Shown piece by piece: positions 32,485 through 38,607 of a DNA stretch of 38,607 nucleotides (the stretch's first letter is position 1; each line of letters begins with the position of its first letter). The DNA is from Scybalousia_A sp964626385 (GTDB lineage: Bacteria > Bacteroidota > Bacteroidia > Bacteroidales > P3). The notes beneath the pieces were generated by a model. That model was given only the letters and a program-made list of their open reading frames with translations, was not told the origin of the DNA and made no database searches. Made by a program: the position numbers and the translations under genes. The DNA lies in contig CAZVEO010000010.1 of the NCBI GenBank assembly GCA_964626385.1, forward strand, positions 1-38,607. Direction: 5' to 3'.

Positions 32485-34968
32485 ATGAAAAAAAACGTTG
32501 TCATATTTTTTTATCTTTCCTTTATAGTTAGTTTTTTGCATATATATGCTCAACCCCCGCAAGAGGAAGAGGAATGTAGCAAAGTTATAGACCCTGTTTT
32601 AATTATAAGACCGGATAATAAAATTATGTTACAGTGGAATGCTAACAATATGGCAGATAGTTTTGAGGTTATATCTGACACTATGGGAAAATCTCCCTCT
32701 GATTGTGCAGTAAGATACTATACTCAAAATCATGAGCAACTTTTTTCTGATTTATTCTCAAAGCGAACATATCAGTTTCTTGTAAAAAGTAATTGCGGTG
32801 TTGATTTTAGTGATTGGCGGTGGTTTTTTGCTAATTATAGGTCGTCTGTGGAGGTAGAAACTTTGCCCTATAATCAAAGGTATTTGGATAGTTTGGGTTT
32901 TGTTTATGCTTTGGATAGTAATACGTATGCTTACAAGTATGTTGACATAGCCATAGATGGAAGTGCAGTAAGTACATATATGAATTTTTCTTACAAATCT
33001 TCCTCTTTGTTGGATAGCAATAATATGGAGTTGTTTTTACTCAACCAATATTCTGCTATAACTTTGGATGCTTTACCAGATGAAAATTATAGAGTAGGGA
33101 ATATATGTTTGGCAGGTGATACAAACCGCAAATATGTACATATAGAATTTGGACGAGAGTTGTCCGGTGCTGTTCATCGTTTGTTGTTTGCTTGGAAAAA
33201 TACTAATGGCAACAATATCACTCCTCCGCTTTTGATAGATAGTATTGTGATTGTTTCTCGTTTTTGTGCAGTACCTGATAGTGTATCAGCCTCAGAACTT
33301 GCTCCTAATTATGCTCAAATTTCATGGAGGGCTGAGTATGGACAAGAGAATTTTCAATTGGAATATAAGAAAGATATGGATATTGACTGGACTATATACC
33401 AAAATGTAGAAAATAATTTTGTTATTGAAAATCTTATACCAGATACATATTATAATGTAAGAGTAAAAGCCTTGTGTGATAATGAGGAAAGTTTGTACAG
33501 TGAGGTATTGACCTTTCTTACTCCTATAGAGCTAGATACTCCTGATAATATAATACTTAGCATAGGAGATACCTCTATATTTGTTACTTGGGATGAGGTA
33601 GAATATGCAACGGGCTACAATTTTTCTTATAAAAAATCAAATGAGCAAGATTGGATAGAAATTCTAACAGAACAAAATAATATTGTTATAGATAGTTTGT
33701 TGCCGGATGTGGTTTATAACATAAGAATAAAGGCCTTGTATAATGATATAGAAAGTTTGTGGTCAGAAATCAAAACGTTTAGGACTTATTGTTTGGTCAG
33801 TGCATCATACCCTTATAATATAGAACAGGAGTTCTTTGTAAATACGAGCGAGGAAAATAATTTTGCTTTGCCTTCTTGTTGGCGTTATGATAGTGCAATT
33901 TATACTCCTTCTTTTGACTTTACATTGCTTACTGCCCCTTATCTTAGTTTTGATTATAAGTCTTCTACTTTTGTAGATTTGCAAATTTCTATAGATAATG
34001 GAGAAAACTTTATTTTAATTAGCAATCTTTATAACTCTGAAAATTTTTCTTCTAAGACTATTTCTCTTATTCCTTATGTGGGCTATGAAAAAGTTTTGCT
34101 TAGATTTGTTTCTTCTGTAGCAATGGATAGTAGTTTTAGAATAAAGAATTTTGTTTTGCAAAACGCTTGTCCATCTCCAACCAACATAGTAATAAGTGAT
34201 GTGGCTCAAACTTCATTTGCTCTCGCTTGGCAAACAACAGCAATAAATACTAATGTTTCCTTAAAAAACATGATGGGAGATGTTATTGAAGAATTTGTCA
34301 CTCAAAATACTTCACAAATATTTACTGATTTGCACCCCAATACTATATACAAAGTTGTCTTAACTCCTATTTGTGAAACATTGCCTATTTTGGATAGTGT
34401 AGAAATAGAAGTACAAACTCTTGTAGTGCCATACTCTTGTCCTATGCCAGAGAATTTGCATGGAGAGTGGGTGCATTCCGATAATGACGAAGCGATTTTG
34501 CTCAACTGGGAGTCTGAGGCTAATATTTGGCAGGTTGTTTATAAGGATTATTATGCTGTTAAATGGGATACTGCCTTGGTTACAATAAACCCCATATTTA
34601 CACTTAGAAACTTAGAACTAAATCATTCCTACATCCTAAAAGTTAGGACAGTTTGCAATGTTGGTGATACCTCCGATTTCACAGAACTTATACAAGTGTA
34701 TATAGGAGTAAATGATTTGGAAAATATAGAGGAGGTAGCAAAGGATGTTGTTATTTATCCTAACCCTACTTCTGATAGAATAAGAATAACTTCAAACAAG
34801 ATAAATATAACAGAAATTGCTATTTACAATTTGGAAGGGAAAAAAGTTTGTGAAAGTCCTTACACGAGTGATTTTATTGATTTGAAAATCTTTGGAAAAG
34901 GCATTTATTTTGCTGTACTAAAAGATGAAATAGGGAGAAGTATAAGAAAGAAAATAATAGTAGAGTAA
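32485..34968 (+). CDS. Secreted fibronectin type III protein with type IX sorting domain
   Basis: The protein has 827 residues. A signal peptide covers about residues 1-22 (ending HIYAQ). An N-terminal region of about 240 residues resembles a lectin or jelly-roll-like fold of unknown specificity. Fibronectin type III-like repeats follow at about residues 262-350 and 352-435 (YAQISWRAEYGQENFQLEY, NLIPDTYYNVRVKALC; the second copy has LLPDVVYNIRIKALY), and two more diverged ones at about 565-740. The last about 75 residues (VVIYPNPTSDRIRI, IAIYNLEGKKV, GIYFAVLKD) are a type A type IX secretion sorting domain, so it should be exported through the outer membrane and attached or released. This fits the PorP and PorE-like genes nearby. 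No catalytic domain is recognised; an adhesin-like role is inference. Confidence 0.85.
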   Translation: MKKNVVIFFYLSFIVSFLHIYAQPPQEEEECSKVIDPVLIIRPDNKIMLQWNANNMADSFEVISDTMGKSPSDCAVRYYTQNHEQLFSDLFSKRTYQFLVKSNCGVDFSDWRWFFANYRSSVEVETLPYNQRYLDSLGFVYALDSNTYAYKYVDIAIDGSAVSTYMNFSYKSSSLLDSNNMELFLLNQYSAITLDALPDENYRVGNICLAGDTNRKYVHIEFGRELSGAVHRLLFAWKNTNGNNITPPLLIDSIVIVSRFCAVPDSVSASELAPNYAQISWRAEYGQENFQLEYKKDMDIDWTIYQNVENNFVIENLIPDTYYNVRVKALCDNEESLYSEVLTFLTPIELDTPDNIILSIGDTSIFVTWDEVEYATGYNFSYKKSNEQDWIEILTEQNNIVIDSLLPDVVYNIRIKALYNDIESLWSEIKTFRTYCLVSASYPYNIEQEFFVNTSEENNFALPSCWRYDSAIYTPSFDFTLLTAPYLSFDYKSSTFVDLQISIDNGENFILISNLYNSENFSSKTISLIPYVGYEKVLLRFVSSVAMDSSFRIKNFVLQNACPSPTNIVISDVAQTSFALAWQTTAINTNVSLKNMMGDVIEEFVTQNTSQIFTDLHPNTIYKVVLTPICETLPILDSVEIEVQTLVVPYSCPMPENLHGEWVHSDNDEAILLNWESEANIWQVVYKDYYAVKWDTALVTINPIFTLRNLELNHSYILKVRTVCNVGDTSDFTELIQVYIGVNDLENIEEVAKDVVIYPNPTSDRIRITSNKINITEIAIYNLEGKKVCESPYTSDFIDLKIFGKGIYFAVLKDEIGRSIRKKIIVE

Positions 34969-35158
34969 TTTTTTATAGTCAACTTTTTAATTTTACTAAA
35001 CTTGTTTTTTGTTATTTTTTCAAAAAAGATACTTTTTTTTGATTAAACATAGAAATAAAGCAAATAAAACTGAAATAAAATGTCATTTTCTAATAGAAGT
35101 TAAACTTTTGATTTTTAGGAAAGTGAGTTTTGAAAATGCTATTTAATTGTTTTTTTTC

Positions 35159-35189
35159 TTTGTCAATTCATTTAAAATGTTTTCCTTTG
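35159..35189 (+). promoter_or_regulatory. Promoter of acpP-fabF-rnc
   Basis: TTTG (35159-35162), 19 nt, then TTCCTTTG followed by C (35182-35189). The -7 box has one mismatch to TAnnTTTG; the spacing is exact. The acpP ATG is 37 bp downstream. Confidence 0.65.
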
Positions 35190-35226
35190 CATTCCAAATT
35201 ATAAATTTTAAAAAATTATTAGAATT

Positions 35227-35466
35227 ATGTCTGAAGAAATTGCAAAGAAAGTAATAGCTATCGTAGTAGATAAGTTAGGAGTAGAAGAAAGTCAAGTTAA
35301 ACCTGAAGCGAACTTTACTAGCGATTTAGGTGCTGATTCTTTGGATACTGTTGAGTTGATAATGGAACTTGAAAAAGAATTTAATATTTCTATTCCAGAC
35401 GACCAAGCTGAAAAGATAGCAACAGTAGCAGACGCTATTACTTACATTGAAAACGCAACAAAATAA
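35227..35466 (+). CDS. acpP: Acyl carrier protein
   Basis: ACP carries the growing acyl chain in fatty acid synthesis on a phosphopantetheine arm attached to Ser38 in the motif GADSLDTVEL. The 79-residue acidic protein has the expected length and four-helix pattern. It is the first gene of acpP-fabF-rnc, an order common in Bacteroidetes. The gap to fabF is 20 bp. Confidence 0.98.
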   Translation: MSEEIAKKVIAIVVDKLGVEESQVKPEANFTSDLGADSLDTVELIMELEKEFNISIPDDQAEKIATVADAITYIENATK

Positions 35467-35486
35467 GTTTCCTTAACATTTTTATT

Positions 35487-36737
35487 ATGGGAATGAAACG
35501 TGTTGTAATTACAGGCTTAGGAGCCCTTACTCCGATAGGTAACGGTCTAAAAAGTTATTGGGACGGTTTGACGAGCGGAGTAAGTGGCGGTGCGCCTATT
35601 ACTCACTTTGATGCTTCCAATGCAAAAACGACCTTTGCTTGTGAGGTTAAGGGGTTTGACGGCGGACAATATTTTGATAGAAAAGAGATAAGAAAATATG
35701 ATTTGTTTTCGCAATACGGTATAGTTACTGCTGACGAAGCCATAGCAGATAGTGGTCTTGATATGGATAAGTTAGACAAGGAAATGGCTGGAGTTATCTG
35801 GTCTTCCGGTATTGGCGGTATACAAACATTTGAGGAAGAAATAACAAGTTTTGTTAAAGGAGATGGTTCTTTAAGATTTTCTCCGTTTTTTATTCCTAAA
35901 ATGATAGCTGATATTTGCGCAGGTCATATATCTATAAAGTATGGTTTGGAAGGACCTAATTTTGCTACGGTTTCTGCATGTGCTTCTTCCGCTCATGCTA
36001 TAGCGCAAGCCTTTATGTTTGTCAAACTTGGCAAGGCTAATATGATGGTGTGTGGCGGTAGTGAAGCTGCTATTACGCATGCTGGACTTGGCGGTTTTTC
36101 TTCTATGAAGGCTATCAGCCAAAGAAATGACGACCCTAAAACCGCTTCTCGTCCTTTTGATAAAGATAGAGATGGTTTTGTTTTGGGAGAAGGTGCTGGT
36201 GCTTTGATATTGGAGGAATATGAGCATGCTAAAAAGAGAGGAGCCAAAATTTATGCAGAGATTGTTGGTGCAGGACTTACTGCTGATGCTTATCATATGA
36301 CTGCTCCTCACCCTGAGGGCAAATGTACCATGAGAGCAATGCGTCTTGCTATAGAGGAAGGCGGGTTAAATTTGGAGGATGTAACACATATCAATACTCA
36401 TGGCACTTCCACTCCGTTGGGGGATATAGCAGAGGTAAAGGCTATTACCAACTTGTTTGGTGACCATGCAAAGAATATAAACATTAATTCAACCAAGTCA
36501 ATGACTGGACATTTGTTAGGAGCAGCAGGTGCAGTAGAGGCAATAGCAACAGTTTTGGCTATAAAGAATGGCGTGGTACCTCCTACTATCAATCACTTTA
36601 CTGATGATGACCAATTACCAAAAGAATTAAACTTTACTTTTAATCAACCACAAGAAAGAGAAATAAAAGCTGCTATAAGCAATACTTTTGGTTTTGGTGG
36701 TCATAATGCTTCTTTGGTATTCAAAAAATTTGAATAA
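35487..36737 (+). CDS. fabF: 3-oxoacyl-[ACP] synthase II
   Basis: FabF condenses malonyl-ACP with acyl-ACP in fatty acid elongation. The 416 residues carry the Cys-His-His triad: Cys165 (TVSACASSAHA), His305 (NTHGTST) and His342 (MTGHLLGAAG), with the spacing of E. coli FabF. The sequence opens MGMKRVVITGLG; Met3 is an equally plausible start. GFGGHNASLVF near the end is typical. It lies between acpP and rnc, only 5 bp before rnc. Confidence 0.98.
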   Translation: MGMKRVVITGLGALTPIGNGLKSYWDGLTSGVSGGAPITHFDASNAKTTFACEVKGFDGGQYFDRKEIRKYDLFSQYGIVTADEAIADSGLDMDKLDKEMAGVIWSSGIGGIQTFEEEITSFVKGDGSLRFSPFFIPKMIADICAGHISIKYGLEGPNFATVSACASSAHAIAQAFMFVKLGKANMMVCGGSEAAITHAGLGGFSSMKAISQRNDDPKTASRPFDKDRDGFVLGEGAGALILEEYEHAKKRGAKIYAEIVGAGLTADAYHMTAPHPEGKCTMRAMRLAIEEGGLNLEDVTHINTHGTSTPLGDIAEVKAITNLFGDHAKNININSTKSMTGHLLGAAGAVEAIATVLAIKNGVVPPTINHFTDDDQLPKELNFTFNQPQEREIKAAISNTFGFGGHNASLVFKKFE

Positions 36738-36742
36738 AATCT

Positions 36743-37471
36743 ATGTTCTTGTTTGCAAAACATATAAACGAACAAGAAAAATCTATAATAAAATTCTTAA
36801 AAAATATTCTTGGGTGTAAGCCTAAGAATATTTTTATCTATAAAACTGCTCTTATACACAAATCTTGTTCTCATAAAGATTCAAGGGGGAATAAAATAAA
36901 TAATGAACGTTTAGAATATTTGGGTGATACTGTTCTAAGCACAATAGTAGGAGATTATCTTTTTAAAAAATACCCACATCAAGGTGAAGGTTTTTTGACA
37001 GAAATGCGGGCAAAGATTGTTTCACGCTCATCCCTTAATTCTTTATCAAAAAAGATAGGTCTTTCTGATTTAGTTGAGTATAACAAGTCTTCAAATGGAG
37101 GCTTTGCTTCTTTGCCAGGCAATGCTTTTGAGGCTATGACCGGAGCGTTGTACTTAGATAAAGGCTATAAAAAAACTTACGAAATCTTGATAAACAGAGT
37201 TTTTATGGTCTATATGGACATTTCTCAAGTAGAAAAAACTCAATGGAATTACAAGAGTAAAATAATAGATTGGGCGCAAAAGAATAAAAAACAAATATCA
37301 TTTCAAGTTATTGATGTTGTAGACTTAGGATATAGAAAACAGTATAATACTGCGGTTTTTATAGATAATGTGCAACACGAAAATGCTGTAGATTTTTCCA
37401 TAAAAGCAGCCGAGCAACTTGCCTCAGAAAAAACATACAAAAGCTTAGAAGAAAAAGGTATTATCGCTTAA
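36743..37471 (+). CDS. rnc: Ribonuclease III
   Basis: RNase III cuts double-stranded RNA during rRNA processing and mRNA turnover. The 242-residue protein has the signature NNERLEYLGDTVLSTIVGDYLF (about residues 53-74), GEGFLTEMRAKIVSRSSLNSL, and ALYLDKGYKKT at the second metal-binding region (GNAFEAMTGALYLDKG). A C-terminal double-stranded-RNA-binding domain starts near residue 172. It is rather diverged: the usual Gly-rich loop before the last helix reads HENAVDFSIKAAEQLAS. It begins 5 bp after fabF, which fits an operon. No convincing terminator was seen after the stop. Confidence 0.95.
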   Translation: MFLFAKHINEQEKSIIKFLKNILGCKPKNIFIYKTALIHKSCSHKDSRGNKINNERLEYLGDTVLSTIVGDYLFKKYPHQGEGFLTEMRAKIVSRSSLNSLSKKIGLSDLVEYNKSSNGGFASLPGNAFEAMTGALYLDKGYKKTYEILINRVFMVYMDISQVEKTQWNYKSKIIDWAQKNKKQISFQVIDVVDLGYRKQYNTAVFIDNVQHENAVDFSIKAAEQLASEKTYKSLEEKGIIA

Positions 37472-37720
37472 AATCTTTTATTAGCTCATGCGATTTAATA
37501 TTTAAACCTAATTTACTTTTTTATAAATTTAACGTTAGTTTTGTGTAAGGAAGTTGAAGAATTTCAATTGGTTGGGCGGATTGTTTTGATGAGTGTGGTG
37601 GAAAATTAACTTTTAGGTGTGGTTTGTTTGGCATGAAAGGATAGGCACACAAAGAAGTAACAATATTGGTCAAAAAAACCACCTAAACTCACGCTAACTC
37701 GGTGTAAGGAATTGATGAAA
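37472..37720. other. Gap after rnc without a recognisable gene
   Basis: No ORF is supported. The part 37530-37715 looks less AT-rich than other gaps. It is bounded by two similar segments (GTGTAAGGAAGTTGA at 37542-37556 and GTGTAAGGAATTGA at about 37701-37714), which suggests a small insertion or a decayed sequence of about 170 bp. Confidence 0.4.
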
Positions 37721-37721
37721 A

Positions 37722-37790
37722 AAGTAACGACTCTACCCTTATAAAACACCCTGTGGGTGCAACCTCTGCTAACCTATAAAAACCCTAAAA
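37722..37790. repeat. Short palindromic modules before copy 4
   Basis: GTAACGACTCTACCCTTATAA, then the palindrome CACCCTGTGGGTG (about 37748-37760) and CTGCTAACCTATAAAAACC. It is the same family as the other gaps. Confidence 0.7.
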
Positions 37791-38000
37791 AACACCTCTC
37801 AAAAAAAAATTTGGGAAATCGCGTAAATACCTATTTAAAAGCAAAAAATAAGGGTGCTACTACTGATTATCAATCACTTAACCTTTTTTGAAGGGTCAAA
37901 ATTGGGCATTTTTCTTGAAAATCAGCGTTTTCGAAGGGTTTTTTGAAGAAAAATTTTTCAAAATTGGGATTTTACAAAAATGAATCTTCGTTTTATTTCA

Positions 38001-38038
38001 ACGAATCTTCGTTTCGATAAAATGAAACGAAGATTCGT
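38001..38038 (-). other. Hairpin of element copy 4
   Basis: The arms 38001-38015 and 38024-38038 pair perfectly over 15 bp. The two bases that close the stem in other copies have changed. The competing arm is at 37980-37994. Confidence 0.65.
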
Positions 38039-38107
38039 TTTTGCTGATTATCAGATAGTTATAAAGGTAAAAATGGTGAATTTTATGGTAGGTATCTTTT
38101 TCTCTTA

Positions 38108-38139
38108 CAAAGTTACGAACATTTTTTGACCTGACCAAA
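38108..38139 (-). promoter_or_regulatory. Promoter inside element copy 4
   Basis: On the minus strand TTTG (38136-38139), 20 nt, TAACTTTG (38108-38115), with the GGTCAGGTCA repeat in the spacer. Confidence 0.75.
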
Positions 38140-38189
38140 CGCGTGCACACTTTTTTTTTGTAACTCATTGATTCCCAGTAAACCGATTT

Positions 38190-38285
38190 CGCACCCACAG
38201 GGTGCTTTTTATTGGGCATAGCCATTACTTTTTATAAGTTAGCATAGGTTACAGGCTGAGGCTGTAAATTATAAAACAGCATAAA
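38190..38285. repeat. Short palindromic modules after copy 4
   Basis: GCACCCACAGGGTGC (38190-38204), TATTGGGCATAGCCATTACTT, TTAGCATAGGTTACAGG and the palindrome ACAGGCTGAGGCTGT. It is the same module family as elsewhere. Confidence 0.7.
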
Positions 38286-38287
38286 AA

Positions 38288-38320
38288 AAGTTGGCTGGCT
38301 TTTGGGAAGCCTGCCAACTT
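38288..38320 (-). terminator. Terminator for a minus-strand unit entering from the right edge
   Basis: A 14-bp stem with one mismatch (38288-38301 with 38307-38320) is followed on the minus strand by seven T residues. It implies a transcript coming from beyond base 38607. Confidence 0.75.
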
Positions 38321-38607
38321 GGTTAAAAGTGCGTTTATAGAGAAATTATTAAACGCTATATAATTTATAATTAAACATTAACTTCTTTATAAAGTGTGTT
38401 TTACTTACAGGTTTTCTTTGCTCTCTCTTTACTTTCTTGCTTTGAGTTCTTTCTCTCTATTCTTTAGCACAAATAAAAACACTCGCTACTTTTTTTACTT
38501 TGAGTTTTTTTACTCTTTCTTGTTTTATTTTTCGCTTAGAGAGTTTTATTTCTCACCTCTCGCTTTGAGAGTTTTTGAGACTTTTACTCTTTGGGTTTGA
38601 GAGTGCT
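38321..38607. other. Low-complexity pyrimidine-rich stretch at the right edge
   Basis: The plus strand is dominated by T and C, with recurring CTTTGAGAGTTTTT-like and ACTCTTT-like segments. Read on the minus strand it would encode Lys/Ser/Arg-rich peptides, but all three minus frames contain stops. The frame ending SKTLKARGEK with a stop near 38548 could be the tail of a gene lying outside the window. A 7-bp hairpin GCGTTTA/TAAACGC is at 38331-38356. I do not call a gene or RNA here. Confidence 0.4.

Larger units (their letters stand above)
37803..38189 (-). repeat. 390-bp dispersed element, copy 4
   Basis: This inverted-orientation copy keeps the promoter (38108-38139), hairpin (38001-38038, arms 15 bp with a larger loop), second right arm (37980-37994) and two of the three TGATWATCA boxes; the outermost reads TGATTCCCA. 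A GCACCC-ACA-GGGTGC palindrome abuts its promoter-side end (38190-38204). The shared reading frame ends early with a stop. Transcription would run toward the 3' end of rnc. Confidence 0.85.

Noticed and set aside
1..38607. tRNA, rRNA, RNase P RNA or tmRNA genes
   Set aside because: I looked for T-loop-like GTTCGAATC patterns and long conserved RNA cores on both strands and found none.

Overview
The window looks like chromosomal DNA of an AT-rich member of the Bacteroidetes (Bacteroidota), most likely an anaerobic Bacteroidales-type organism. The evidence is promoters of the Bacteroidetes form TTTG-N19/20-TAnnTTTG; type IX secretion components (a PorP/SprF protein, an OmpA/PD40/TPR protein and a cargo protein with a type A sorting tail); the lineage-typical families DUF4271 and DUF4293; a complete Na+-translocating NADH:quinone reductase operon; and pyruvate phosphate dikinase. 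Genus and species cannot be read from the sequence. I saw no tRNA, rRNA, CRISPR array, integrase or intact transposase.

Layout. 1-2.3 kb: the end of a lipoprotein gene and a secreted subtilase whose C-terminal part is frameshifted. 2.6-3.8 kb (minus): rpmI-rplT-rplS with a good promoter and terminator. 3.9-8.5 kb: a secreted S41-like protease, a repeat-filled gap, nadD, and a PDZ/S41 processing protease. 8.6-13.2 kb (plus): signal peptidase I, an atypical response regulator, a DUF4271 membrane protein, a HemD-like protein and rnpA. 13.4-16.2 kb (minus): ppdK. 16.9-22.8 kb (plus): nqrABCDEF. 23.1-24.7 kb: a broken D12-class adenine methyltransferase next to an intact unknown ORF, probably a decayed restriction-modification locus. 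24.9-30.6 kb (minus): NADP isocitrate dehydrogenase, the PorP/OmpA pair, a lipoprotein and an exported protein. 31.5-35 kb: a 57-residue lipoprotein, a DUF4293 protein and a fibronectin-III protein with a type IX sorting tail. 35.2-37.5 kb (plus): acpP-fabF-rnc.

The most notable structure is non-coding. A repeat of about 390 bp occurs four times (about 5546-5938 plus, 16279-16667 minus, 30848-31240 plus, 37803-38189 minus). Every copy keeps a Bacteroidetes promoter with the same 20-nt spacer, a tandem GGTCA box inside that spacer, up to three TGATWATCA boxes, and a long hairpin followed by a second copy of its right arm, so two mutually exclusive stems are possible. Each copy sits among short modular palindromes (GCACCC-ACA-GGGTGC, AGGCTGAGCCT and a TTATAAGGGCAAAGCC unit) that fill most large intergenic gaps.

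A second signal is the near absence of GATC. I found four sites in 38.6 kb, against roughly a hundred expected for this base composition. This may relate to the decayed adenine methyltransferase locus.
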